NCBI GenBank assembly: GCA_945487035.1
Contig: CALYTI010000009.1
Coordinates: 1 to 62,931 of the forward strand
Length of the DNA stretch: 62,931 bases
Source of the DNA: an uncultured Bacteroidales bacterium
Lineage (GTDB): Bacteria > Bacteroidota > Bacteroidia > Bacteroidales > UBA932
Reading direction: 5' to 3'
Notes under the pieces: generated by a model
Database searches by the model: none
What the model saw: the letters and a program-made list of their open reading frames with translations, nothing else
Told to the model about the DNA's origin: nothing
Program-made: the position numbers and the translations under genes
Shown here: one piece after another, positions 25,396 to 33,413 of the stretch
Layout of the letters: the number at the start of each line of letters is the position of its first letter
Position numbering within the stretch: position 1 is the first letter of the stretch

Positions 25396-25420
25396 GTACA
25401 CCGCAGGCCTTCTCCTGCAC
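25396..25420. repeat. Short imperfect palindrome, family S26, copy 2
   Basis: GTACACCGCAGGCCTTCTCC followed by TGCAC. It shares about 21 of 25 positions with copy 3 and lies just outside the left arm of the nested palindrome at 25426. Confidence 0.5.
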
Positions 25421-25425
25421 AATTC

Positions 25426-25552
25426 GGATGGGCGAGTGAAATTGTAACTTCCTAATACATAATATGTTAAAATTTTCGTATGGGGCGTTTTACCCCATAC
25501 GAAAATTTTAAAACACTGACTACCAACGACTTACAATTTCACTCGTCCATCC
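25426..25552. repeat. Nested palindromic element, family N127, copy 2
   Basis: Outer arms of 22 bp (25426-25447 and 25531-25552, one mismatch; core AGTGAAATTGTAA) enclose a perfect 19-bp hairpin. The hairpin arms are 25467-25485 and 25493-25511 (core TTTTCGTATGGGG). The inner hairpin sequence is the same as in the copy at 12401-12518. The arms, spacing and lack of coding capacity suggest a miniature mobile or REP-like element. The rest of the 25317-25760 gap holds only the other repeats listed. Confidence 0.8.
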
Positions 25553-25586
25553 GCTTTAACCAGTCGGTACCAGGAATGCCAGTGGC

Positions 25587-25654
25587 AAAATCACCTTCCA
25601 CGCGACACCCCATCACAACACCTTCTGCGGCATCCCACCGTGGAAGGTGATTTT
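25587..25654. repeat. 68-bp palindromic element, family P68, unit 2
   Basis: Perfect 16-bp arms AAAATCACCTTCCACG (25587-25602) and CGTGGAAGGTGATTTT (25639-25654) around 36 bp. The 36-bp interior is similar to unit 1 (shared GACACC, GGCAT). Confidence 0.85.
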
Positions 25655-25723
25655 CATTATCCATAGGGATTTGTGGTAAGCAGTTTTCAGGACTAAGCAC
25701 AACAAGGTCTTTTCAGCCAGTGC

Positions 25724-25749
25724 GTACACCAGATGGCCTTCTCCTGTAC
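25724..25749. repeat. Short imperfect palindrome, family S26, copy 3
   Basis: GTACACCAGATGGCCTTCTC followed by CTGTAC. The two 13-nt halves are complementary at 10 positions, centred on GGCC. Confidence 0.5.
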
Positions 25750-25760
25750 GAAATTGGCCA

Positions 25761-26834
25761 TTATTTCTTTCCGTTAGCTGTGATATCCTTCCCGGCGAAG
25801 AAGCGGAACCACTCGGCGCGGTCGCGACGCCAATGGTAGGTGGCGGAGCACTCGGCAAGGTCATAGACAATAGTCCACTGGGTACCGCCATAGTAAGAAC
25901 CGTCCGGCAGGCTCAGCACCTCAAACATAGCATCTGTCAGTTCTTCGGAATCCATCACCCCGTCACCCGCTGCTCTCAATTCAAGCAGTTTCGCTTCGTG
26001 TGCCCAGCTCTCTTCGCCGCTGCCTATTCCCTGCTTCTCACTGCAGAGATAATGGTTGTTAAGCACGTCGGTAGGAGTAACTTTCATCTCGCCTCCCGTC
26101 CATTCGACAGCAACGCTCGCGCCCTTGGCATCAGCAATGATGAAATGGTGAGCCGAGCCTATGTCGGAATGGATATTGTATTGCCTCAAAAGATTCAGGG
26201 CCTCATCCACATCGGCTGCGTAATTGAGCACAAGGCGGATTGCGGTAGTGGTAGTGAGGTTTTTCTTCGACTCGTCATTCTGGTCGGTAAGTTCCTTGTC
26301 CCCAGCCATAAGGTCCGCGATGACAACACCCTTTTCGTTGATGCCGTCCATAGGGACATAGACCGCAGCCGTGGCTTTATACTGGTTGATCATTCCTTTC
26401 GGCTCATAATCCTCACCGAAACCGAGAAAGTCAAGATTGGAGGTTGAAATCGAAGCGTAGGCATTCTTGGGGAAACTGCGGATGACCATTGCCTTGCAAT
26501 TGTCCCAGTCGAAGTTGCGTCCGAGCATCTGACTGCCGAGCGGGTTCGCAACGTGAAGCGCGCTGCAGGCGAAATCGCCTGTCTGCGGATTGCATTCAAG
26601 TTTGCCGAAAGGACCGGCTGAAAGCATATTGCTCAGGTATTCGGCGAGTTCGTCGGTACTGCTGGCCCCTCCCTTATTCAGGAAGTTTTCAAAGCCCGCA
26701 TCCGAATTTACAGTCATTGTATAGAAATCAGTTTTGAGTTCCTTGACGGTATCTCCGGCTTTGCCCAGTTCGTTCTTTGAACAGGAAACCAGGGCCATTG
26801 CCGCAAAGGCAATGCTGATAAAAGATTTTTTCAT
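25761..26834 (-). CDS. Ntn-hydrolase lipoprotein (linear amide C-N hydrolase / choloylglycine hydrolase-like)
   Basis: This is a lipoprotein of about 357 residues (FAAMALVSC, Cys near residue 18). The candidate N-terminal nucleophile of the mature Ntn fold is the Cys in DFACSALHVANPLGSQMLGRNFDW; G-RNFDW is the family's substrate-pocket motif. Further features are INEKGVVIADLMA and a late GGTQWTIVYDLAE. Relatives cleave linear amides such as bile-salt conjugates, N-acyl lactones or penicillin V. The Cys is about 90 residues from the start, so a propeptide would have to be removed. I chose ATG 26834; an in-frame start at 26846 is possible. A TATATTTG -7 box (26864-26857) lies upstream. Confidence 0.7.
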   Translation of the reverse strand: MKKSFISIAFAAMALVSCSKNELGKAGDTVKELKTDFYTMTVNSDAGFENFLNKGGASSTDELAEYLSNMLSAGPFGKLECNPQTGDFACSALHVANPLGSQMLGRNFDWDNCKAMVIRSFPKNAYASISTSNLDFLGFGEDYEPKGMINQYKATAAVYVPMDGINEKGVVIADLMAGDKELTDQNDESKKNLTTTTAIRLVLNYAADVDEALNLLRQYNIHSDIGSAHHFIIADAKGASVAVEWTGGEMKVTPTDVLNNHYLCSEKQGIGSGEESWAHEAKLLELRAAGDGVMDSEELTDAMFEVLSLPDGSYYGGTQWTIVYDLAECSATYHWRRDRAEWFRFFAGKDITANGKK

Positions 26835-26856
26835 CGCGAATATCAAAATGTTTCGG

Positions 26857-26873
26857 CAAATATACTATTTTTG
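26857..26873. promoter_or_regulatory. Overlapping divergent -7 boxes
   Basis: TATATTTG on the minus strand (26864-26857) faces the Ntn-hydrolase gene. TATTTTTG on the plus strand (26866-26873) faces the phosphatase gene. The boxes are 1 nt apart, so the two promoters may compete. Confidence 0.45.
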
Positions 26874-26890
26874 AGCAAATAGCGCATTAT

Positions 26891-27346
26891 ATGACTAAGC
26901 TTCTATTCGTCTGCCACGGCAACATATGCCGATCCCCAATGGCGGAATTCATATTCAAGGCTCTCGCAAATGCTTACGGGATGGCAGAGCACTTCTATGT
27001 GGAAAGCGCGGCTGTATCGACCGAAGAAATAGGCTGCGGCATCTATCCTCCTGCACGCAGATGCCTCACGCAGCACGGCGTGCCGTTCGACAATGCCAAA
27101 ACCGCCCGGCAGGTAACGAGGCAGGATTACGCGAAGTTCGACAGGATTATCTGTATGGACTCTTCCAACCTTCGCCGGATACGGTGCATTATCCCCGATG
27201 ACCCGGAAGGGAAAATCCATCTGATGATGTCATATACGGGCAGTGGCAGGGATGTCGCCGACCCTTGGTACACAGGTGATTTCGAGACGACTTTTCAGGA
27301 TATCCTCAATGCCTGTCAGGCGATGCTCTCTCAGCTTCAGGGCTGA
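26891..27346 (+). CDS. Low-molecular-weight protein-tyrosine phosphatase
   Basis: This is a complete 151-residue family member. The P-loop CHGNICRSPMAEFIF carries the catalytic Cys (residue 8) and Arg of CX5R. The general-acid loop is VADPWYTGD. It is cytosolic, without signal peptide. Substrates are phosphotyrosine proteins such as BY-kinases, or arsenate in related reductases; the DPW motif favours the phosphatase. It converges on the pyrophosphatase gene with only 5 nt between stops and no visible terminator. Confidence 0.9.
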   Translation: MTKLLFVCHGNICRSPMAEFIFKALANAYGMAEHFYVESAAVSTEEIGCGIYPPARRCLTQHGVPFDNAKTARQVTRQDYAKFDRIICMDSSNLRRIRCIIPDDPEGKIHLMMSYTGSGRDVADPWYTGDFETTFQDILNACQAMLSQLQG

Positions 27347-27351
27347 CAGGA

Positions 27352-27978
27352 TTATTCCATCGTTTTCTTGAAATTCTCGTAGTCCTTCATTGCCGCTCTG
27401 ATGACTTCCTTGGCTTCCTCTGCACCGTAGAGTCCGACGAACTCCATACGCTTGCGCAGGTCTCCCGGGATGTCCTTGTAGGTTGTGAAATAGTGCACAA
27501 GTCTGCGGACTATGTCTTTAGGAATCTGGTCAATATCCGTATAATGGCCATAAACCGAGTCGTGCTTGAGCACGGCAATGATTTTATCGTCGGCCTGGTT
27601 GTGGTCCAGAAGCCTTATGCCTCCAATCGGAATGCATTTTACGATGATGTCTCCGTGGGTGACGGATTTCTCTGCAAGTATGCAGATATCGAGCGGATCG
27701 TGGTCGCCCTCAACATCGTATCTGGCAAGCACCTTGTTGGTGAGCTCAGCCATATTGGTATCGCAGTAGGTCTTCGGCAGGAAACCGTAGAGACTCGGAA
27801 CGATGTTGGAAAACTTCTGCGGCCTGTCCAGGCAGAGATAGCCTGATGCCTTGTCAACTTCATACTTTACCGTATCGGTAGGGACAATCTCAACGAAAGC
27901 CCTGACTTCATCCGGACAATTTGGCCCAAGGTCGATTCCGTGCCACGGATGAGCTTTATGCATATGATTGAAATCCAT
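27352..27978 (-). CDS. ppa: Inorganic pyrophosphatase (soluble, family I)
   Basis: This 208-residue cytosolic enzyme hydrolyses pyrophosphate. Family I features visible are VKYEVDKASGYLCLDR, YGFLPKTY, and the metal-binding block EGDHDPLDICIL (D-x-D-P-x-D-like), followed by DDKIIAVLKHD. It resembles the plant/Bacteroidota-type subset with a longer N-terminus (HPWHGIDLGP). It lies 3 nt downstream of the YhhN gene, so the two form an operon. Confidence 0.9.
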   Translation of the reverse strand: MDFNHMHKAHPWHGIDLGPNCPDEVRAFVEIVPTDTVKYEVDKASGYLCLDRPQKFSNIVPSLYGFLPKTYCDTNMAELTNKVLARYDVEGDHDPLDICILAEKSVTHGDIIVKCIPIGGIRLLDHNQADDKIIAVLKHDSVYGHYTDIDQIPKDIVRRLVHYFTTYKDIPGDLRKRMEFVGLYGAEEAKEVIRAAMKDYENFKKTME

Positions 27979-27981
27979 ACC

Positions 27982-28647
27982 TCAAATATACGCTTTTTTG
28001 AGTTGAATGTATGCAAATCTTGCAGCAAATGTAACCTGGGCGAGGTAATACGGAACCATTATGAAATATCTGCTGCCCTCCACCTTGCCCACGAACATAT
28101 TCCAGGCAAGGATAAAGTCCGAGAATACGAAGAGGCAGGCTCCGACAGCAATCACGGGATCCGCTGCTCTCACTGCACTGAAGAGCATTACGGTTATGAT
28201 TGTGGCATAGCCGATTACGCAGAAGGTGAGTATTGTGTCTTCAACGCAAGGGACCACCTTGACAAGAGCGGTGACATAGATTGCCGCGCAAAGAGCGCAG
28301 GTCGCAAGCGTCCAGAGTGTGCTTGTCCTTACAGGTTTGAGTTTGAAGAAGGTGATGATGTAGAAGATATGCGCCAGAGCAAAGAAGAGCATCTGGAATA
28401 CGAAGGCATAGAACTCCTGCGTGCCGCCTCCCATCTTAAATGAGCCCGCAAGGTCTCCCAGTGCTGAAAAAGCAAGTCCTGCCGTGATTGTCCACGGTGT
28501 CAGTTTGATGGAGAATAGGGCAAGAATGGTGAGCGGAATGAAAATCTTGTGCGGCACGGCTACCGCCGGAATGAAATACAGCACCGCTGTCACGGCAAAC
28601 AGCACCGCTGCCACCATCACTCTTCCGGATTTGAAAAGTGGATTCAT
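27982..28647 (-). CDS. YhhN/TMEM86 family membrane protein (lysoplasmalogenase-like)
   Basis: This 221-residue protein has about eight hydrophobic helices filling most of its length. The YhhN signatures are present: FSALGDLAGSF in the N-terminal half and GACLFVFSDFILAWN in the C-terminal half, each with the conserved Asp of the alkaline-ceramidase-like superfamily. Characterised relatives hydrolyse lysoplasmalogen vinyl-ether bonds. Whether this bacterium makes plasmalogens is not visible here. The ppa gene follows by 3 nt. Confidence 0.8.
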   Translation of the reverse strand: MNPLFKSGRVMVAAVLFAVTAVLYFIPAVAVPHKIFIPLTILALFSIKLTPWTITAGLAFSALGDLAGSFKMGGGTQEFYAFVFQMLFFALAHIFYIITFFKLKPVRTSTLWTLATCALCAAIYVTALVKVVPCVEDTILTFCVIGYATIITVMLFSAVRAADPVIAVGACLFVFSDFILAWNMFVGKVEGSRYFIMVPYYLAQVTFAARFAYIQLKKAYI

Positions 28648-28743
28648 ATCGGTTAATTAGGGGTTGACAATACAAAGGTAGCAAAAAAGAGCTTGGATGT
28701 ATCGTCCTGAAAACAGTTTTCCTCTAAGGCCTGCGGGATAATC

Positions 28744-28882
28744 AAATCACCTTCCACGCCAGGGGGCCTCAGAAGGTGGTGTAATGGGGTGCTGCGTGGA
28801 TAGTGCGGGGAAATGTCTGCATCTTCCACGGTGTGACAGGCTGTAGGCCAGTCTGGTAGGGGTGTGCGTGGAAGGTGATTTT
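28744..28882. repeat. Tandem pair of 68-bp palindromes, family P68, units 3 and 4
   Basis: Unit 3 starts with AAATCACCTTCCACG (28744-28758), has a 36-bp interior and a partial right arm CGTGGA. After about 20 bp, unit 4 has left arm ATCTTCCACG, a 36-bp interior and right arm CGTGGAAGGTGATTTT (28867-28882). The two interiors resemble the reverse complement of those in units 1 and 2. It fills most of the 320-bp gap between the YhhN gene and the PUL lipoprotein; the rest shows nothing assignable. Confidence 0.75.
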
Positions 28883-28968
28883 GCTAACGCAAATGCCCGG
28901 CAGGGCCGGGCATAACAAACAGAGGTCAGGGTGTGGCCTGGCATAACGGAAAATGGACGAAACCAAGT

Positions 28969-29385
28969 TTACTGGAATTCTATATAATCTACCCACATTC
29001 CCGTTACACCTCCGTCCTTTCTGCTGACAATGATAGTGTTCTCTCCCGCTTTCAGCTGTACACTAACCGCGACCACTTCCCAAGTGCTGCCACCCTTCTG
29101 AAAAACAGCGGAATAGTGTTGTCCATTTACATTAATGTCAGCCTCTGCCTTACCGCATGCGCGAATTGCAAGAGTCTCCGTTCCCGATGACTGGCGTGAA
29201 ACAGTGAACAGAACATCTCCCTTGCCTGGAAACAGCTTCCTTGCATAGCCTATTCCACTTGGCTCATCATCTTTCTGGACTTCGGGAACATAAGGACTCC
29301 CGCTGCTCTTTTCACAAGACGCTATAAGAGCAGCGGAAACTCCACACACCATAATAACTATTAACCAAACTAAGCTATTTTTCAT
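28969..29385 (-). CDS. PUL lipoprotein with CBM6/CBM35-like domain
   Basis: This is a lipoprotein of 138 residues. The signal ends SAALIASC, and a short linker precedes one beta-sandwich domain (residues about 45-138). The C-terminal block AGENTIIVSRKDGGVTGMWV, followed by DYIEFQ, is typical of family 6/35 carbohydrate-binding modules. It probably binds the target glycan at the cell surface. It starts inside the end of the upstream GH gene (11-nt overlap), as expected for a coupled product. I chose ATG 29385 over 29406 because it gives a normal lipoprotein signal. Confidence 0.65.
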   Translation of the reverse strand: MKNSLVWLIVIMVCGVSAALIASCEKSSGSPYVPEVQKDDEPSGIGYARKLFPGKGDVLFTVSRQSSGTETLAIRACGKAEADINVNGQHYSAVFQKGGSTWEVVAVSVQLKAGENTIIVSRKDGGVTGMWVDYIEFQ

Positions 29386-30772
29386 CTGAAATATTTGTTG
29401 ATGCACCGTTCCTTACAGAAGCAAATTCTGCCTGAAAGCGTTGTTTCCCCTTGGGTTTGATCCGAATCACCACGCAGGAATGTGGCTCCAGGCGGGTTGA
29501 GAAACTGCCATTCATAGAACCCATATCCTTGTGCTCCCACAAATCCCTGACATTCTCGGCAACTCCACTCTCAATCCCCAGTTCTTTGAAGAAATCTATG
29601 CCAAAATCCTGTGGCGTCTCTTCCCTGTTGAAAAGGCCCACCACAAAATCACCGTCCGGAAGCTGTCCAACCCAACGGGAACTGTTTGCAGTTCCGAGCC
29701 TGCAGCTCAATGGTTTAGCAGCAAAGCCCAAGTCGTTCAACTCAATCATCTCCTTGTTCTGATAGATTTCAAGCGCATCTCCGACCGTATTGTACTGGTC
29801 CGCAACAGCCAGAGCCGAACCACCCATAACCATCAATGAATACAGAAACTTCTTTTCTTCTTTGGAGGCCATAGTATTCAAACGCATAAAATCTCCGTCC
29901 AATATCATTTGGCCCTTCAGCCCTATATCGGAAAAGGAAACCATTCCGTCAAAGACATTGCCATACTGAGGCCAATAGGATTTATGCTCCCCGCGTCTTC
30001 TTGAGCTGGCAAAATCCCATCCGCCGTCAAAACAGTCATCAGAGACTCTAATCATATCCCCGTATTTCAATTCCGTTGCACCATGATTGTAGCAATTCGG
30101 CATGACCAGACTTATGAACATATCATCACCGGCCTCCTCAGAAATCCACTTCAGGGCCTTGTCATAGGCGTCAGTTCCGTAGTTTCGCTCATAATTCTCA
30201 AGAAAATCGACTCTCAGATAGCTTACACCAAGCTCTTTGAAATATCGGACATAGCCTTTTATCCACTGCTCCGCTCCCTCCTTATTGACATCAACCCAAT
30301 AAAGTTCACTGTTGAAATTGACTTTTCCGGCAATTTTCATTGTCGTAATCCCATCGGTATCCACGACAGGGCAGTTGGCAAAGAAGGCCGCCTTTGACAT
30401 CCACATAGGGTTATAGTAAACCCCGACTTTCATGCCTTTGTCCTTGATGTACTTGTTCCAATACTCAAAGCCATTCTGCCAGTCACTGTTATATTTTGTG
30501 ATATAACCGTTTTCATTTATAGTCTGGGCAGCTTCAATCCATCCGTCATTACAAATCATATCGTAACCGTAATCCCTCAGATTTTCAGCGACCCAGTCTA
30601 TGTTCTTTTTCCACTGGTACTCAGGAATAGCCTTGTTGTTGACCCAGCACCATTCATATGCAATCCAGTACTTCGGGCCAGTTCCTTGACGAGTAAATTT
30701 ACTGTCTCTGGCGGACAAGCTGATGCTCGCCAGAGACAGGATAAGAATAACAGAAAGTGTTTTGATTCTCAT
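29375..30772 (-). CDS. Clan GH-D glycosidase (GH27-like alpha-galactosidase or isomalto-dextranase)
   Basis: This 465-residue secreted enzyme has a signal peptide (LSVILILSLASISLSA). Its TIM barrel carries clan GH-D motifs: NDGWIE near 75-80, VGVYYNPMW near 116-124, LRVDFLENYER with Asp189 as likely nucleophile, and RVSDDCFDGGW with Asp245/246 as likely acid/base. A C-terminal beta domain follows. GH27 contains alpha-galactosidases and isomalto-dextranases, and the sequence alone does not separate them. It lies 7 nt after the SusE-like gene and is the only glycosidase inside this SusC/D operon. Confidence 0.75.
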   Translation of the reverse strand: MRIKTLSVILILSLASISLSARDSKFTRQGTGPKYWIAYEWCWVNNKAIPEYQWKKNIDWVAENLRDYGYDMICNDGWIEAAQTINENGYITKYNSDWQNGFEYWNKYIKDKGMKVGVYYNPMWMSKAAFFANCPVVDTDGITTMKIAGKVNFNSELYWVDVNKEGAEQWIKGYVRYFKELGVSYLRVDFLENYERNYGTDAYDKALKWISEEAGDDMFISLVMPNCYNHGATELKYGDMIRVSDDCFDGGWDFASSRRRGEHKSYWPQYGNVFDGMVSFSDIGLKGQMILDGDFMRLNTMASKEEKKFLYSLMVMGGSALAVADQYNTVGDALEIYQNKEMIELNDLGFAAKPLSCRLGTANSSRWVGQLPDGDFVVGLFNREETPQDFGIDFFKELGIESGVAENVRDLWEHKDMGSMNGSFSTRLEPHSCVVIRIKPKGKQRFQAEFASVRNGASTNISDEK

Positions 30773-30779
30773 TTTTCAA

Positions 30780-31628
30780 TTATTTGACCTCAACAGTAAG
30801 TTTGAGATTTGCAGTGTCGAGAGTAAGTTTATAGGTACCTGCCTCAGTTACCCTGAACTTATTGTCCGGATCTCCTTCCGGAGCAAGCACTACATTGAAT
30901 TCACCACCTGCTGTGATATCGGTTCCGGCCTCCTCTGCAATATAGGTAGGACCATTCCATCTGAATTCTACAGGGAACTTAACCTCACCCGGAGCAAGAC
31001 CTCCTTCATAGGTGAAGATATCACCGTCCTTGGTCATTTCGGTTGGAGAATTGATATCCCAGCCTGCCGGAGTGGCATCTCCTACCATATAAACCCAACC
31101 TTCTTTCCATACTGCCTCAGCTTTGTCCTCAAGGTCACTAAGTTTCTCGGCAACAACGGTGAGTTCATAAGGGTTAACGGTAAGACGATAATGTCCGCTG
31201 GTGCCTGCTTCCAGGCCGAAGAACCAGTCCTTAATATTTCCCACGCCGTCAGCCTTCTCGCTGGTGTGCTGTATTTTGTTTTCACCTTCTCTGAGATAGC
31301 AGTACTGCATATCAGTCTCAACGGTAGCAGGAACAAGGAAATCAGTCTCATTCCAAGGCTTTCCTGCTGTTGTGCAGAACTTGATGAGCTTGTTTTCGTT
31401 GCTCTTGATAAGGTCAACTTCAATAGTGAAAAGATTCTTGCCTACATTGGTCATAGGTGCAGGATCCATTGAATCCCATTTGTTTACAGCACCGCCCAAA
31501 GCATAGAGTTCAGTGTACTCTTTTTCGATTTCAATCGGGCCCACGGGCTTCTTATTGTCTTCCGGTTTGTTGCAGGAAACAATTGATAATGTTCCGCAAA
31601 TAATTGCGAATAATGCAGTCTTTTTCAT
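30780..31628 (-). CDS. SusE/SusF-like outer-membrane glycan-binding lipoprotein
   Basis: This is a lipoprotein (FAIICGTLSIVSC) with two similar beta-sandwich modules. The first (about 40-155) contains LYALGGAVNKWDSMDPAPM and the second (about 160-282) contains VYMVGDATPAGWDINSPTEM. The repeated G-(A/D)-(W/A)-x-P-x-M pattern is typical of SusE/SusF starch-binding modules. It should sit on the outer surface and bind oligosaccharide for the SusC/D complex. It is shorter than classical SusF, having two modules instead of three or more. Confidence 0.8.
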   Translation of the reverse strand: MKKTALFAIICGTLSIVSCNKPEDNKKPVGPIEIEKEYTELYALGGAVNKWDSMDPAPMTNVGKNLFTIEVDLIKSNENKLIKFCTTAGKPWNETDFLVPATVETDMQYCYLREGENKIQHTSEKADGVGNIKDWFFGLEAGTSGHYRLTVNPYELTVVAEKLSDLEDKAEAVWKEGWVYMVGDATPAGWDINSPTEMTKDGDIFTYEGGLAPGEVKFPVEFRWNGPTYIAEEAGTDITAGGEFNVVLAPEGDPDNKFRVTEAGTYKLTLDTANLKLTVEVK

Positions 31629-31661
31629 AATGATAGATTTTTTGTTATTAATAAGTGTTTG

Positions 31662-33401
31662 TTATTCTGGTCTTGGATATCCCTCATTCTGATTCAACTT
31701 TGGATTGGCATTCAGCACATCCCTATGAAGAGGGAATATTTCGAAGTGTTTGTCCTGGTCAGCTGTCTTGTCCCACCAGTCTCCGCCACAGAAAGCCCCG
31801 AAACGGATAAGGTCAGTTCTTCTTCTGCCCTCAGCAAGGAATTCGCGTCCCCACTCGTCAAGCATCTCAGCTTCATCCAGAATGACAGAACCTTCAGGAG
31901 CATACAAATAATCCTCAACAGCATCAGCAGGATAGTTGCGCTTGCGGACATAGTTCAGCAATCTGGCTGCTTCAGAAGGATTACCGCCCCTCAACTCACA
32001 CTCCGCAAGAGAATAATAGATTTCCGGGAGTCTGATTTCCACCCAGTCTGCCTCAAGCTGTCCTTCATCCTCATCGGTATAGAACGGGTATTTTACATAG
32101 CCCCAACCGCTATTGTGGTCTCCGTGCAACATGTCGGAAACCAGACCTGAAGGAGTCTCTTCCGGCGCAGCTCCCTTGAATTGGGCAACAGCATCCCTAA
32201 GGTAAAGGTCATAACCACCCTCAGGGCTGGTAACTCTCTTAACAGCTCCCCCGTCAGTGTACTCAAGATAGCCGAAGAGCATCATTCCTTCACGCGTACT
32301 GTTCCCAAGGTTTTTGTACATCTTCAGACGATAGTCTTGCGGGTACTTTTTGAACTTTGCAACAGGGCGTCCGAGCTGTGTAGTATATGGTGTGCCGTCA
32401 GGAGCCAGGCTTGGCGCAAGGCGGTACTTACAGTTGTGGTCACCATTTTTGGACATCGCTTTAACATCATTGAAATAGTAGCTTACCTGACGGGCAGGAA
32501 CAGTCCACCAGAAAGTGTCACCGGCATAAACATAATGCACATAACCCTTTGCGGAAGGGAATCCGAAGATGACCTCAGGCGAATTTTCGTTATCCCAATC
32601 GAACACCTTGTCCCAAGTTGGCTCAATTGAATAGGAACCATATTCTCCGTCAATAATCTTTCTGGCAATTCCGGCACATTCATCGTACATCGGAATACCG
32701 ATATAAACTTCGGCATTCAGATACAGGCGTACAAGCAGGGCAGCTGCGGCAGCCTTGGTCCATTGACCCTGATCCAATGCATTTCCGGCAGCTCCCGCTT
32801 TCTTCGGAAGCAATTCCACGCTCTCAAGAAGCTCGGACTCGATAAAAGAGAAGAGTTCTTCAGGGCTCACATTGCTTTCCGAATTTTTGGTGACATCGGA
32901 GCTCACTGCCAATGGAACATTTCTGAACTCATCAAGAAGTCGCAGATAGAACCAAGCGCGAAGTGTGCGGCATTGTGATGCAAGGGCATCAAACCTTTCC
33001 TGAGTCATTCCAAGAGCTTTACAATCAAGATTAGCAAGATCATCCATGACATAGTTGCATTGCATAATGCCCTGATAGCAGGCTTCCCACTCAGTCTTGA
33101 ATGTTTCCTCCTCAATAGTCCATGTGTGATAGTGGAGGCGGCTCCATCGTCCACCGTCTTCCCACCAGTCATCCTTTTTCCAGGTAGCCACCTGATCGGC
33201 GGTGAGTTCCTGAAGCACATGTCTTGGCTGGACACTCCAGTATGCATGTTCAAACGGACGGAATACAGCTCTGATGACATCCATTTCCGTGTTGTAGTAG
33301 TTCTTTGAATCAACCTGGTCATACAGGTTTTCGCTCAAATCCGTGCAAGAAAAAACGATGCACGAGCCAATGACAGCCAATATATATTTATATGCTTTCA
33401 T
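31662..33401 (-). CDS. SusD-like nutrient-binding lipoprotein
   Basis: This 579-residue lipoprotein has a signal ending in IGSCIVFSC. The SusD/RagB helical architecture shows CRTLRAWFYLRLLDEF in the TPR-like region, and a C-terminal RagB segment contains EIYYSLAECELRGG and WGREFLAEGRRRTDLIRFG. It forms the hinged lid on the SusC channel and captures the glycan. It lies 12 nt after susC and 33 nt before the SusE-like gene. Confidence 0.92.
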   Translation of the reverse strand: MKAYKYILAVIGSCIVFSCTDLSENLYDQVDSKNYYNTEMDVIRAVFRPFEHAYWSVQPRHVLQELTADQVATWKKDDWWEDGGRWSRLHYHTWTIEEETFKTEWEACYQGIMQCNYVMDDLANLDCKALGMTQERFDALASQCRTLRAWFYLRLLDEFRNVPLAVSSDVTKNSESNVSPEELFSFIESELLESVELLPKKAGAAGNALDQGQWTKAAAAALLVRLYLNAEVYIGIPMYDECAGIARKIIDGEYGSYSIEPTWDKVFDWDNENSPEVIFGFPSAKGYVHYVYAGDTFWWTVPARQVSYYFNDVKAMSKNGDHNCKYRLAPSLAPDGTPYTTQLGRPVAKFKKYPQDYRLKMYKNLGNSTREGMMLFGYLEYTDGGAVKRVTSPEGGYDLYLRDAVAQFKGAAPEETPSGLVSDMLHGDHNSGWGYVKYPFYTDEDEGQLEADWVEIRLPEIYYSLAECELRGGNPSEAARLLNYVRKRNYPADAVEDYLYAPEGSVILDEAEMLDEWGREFLAEGRRRTDLIRFGAFCGGDWWDKTADQDKHFEIFPLHRDVLNANPKLNQNEGYPRPE

Positions 33402-33413
33402 ATCCTTTGATAT

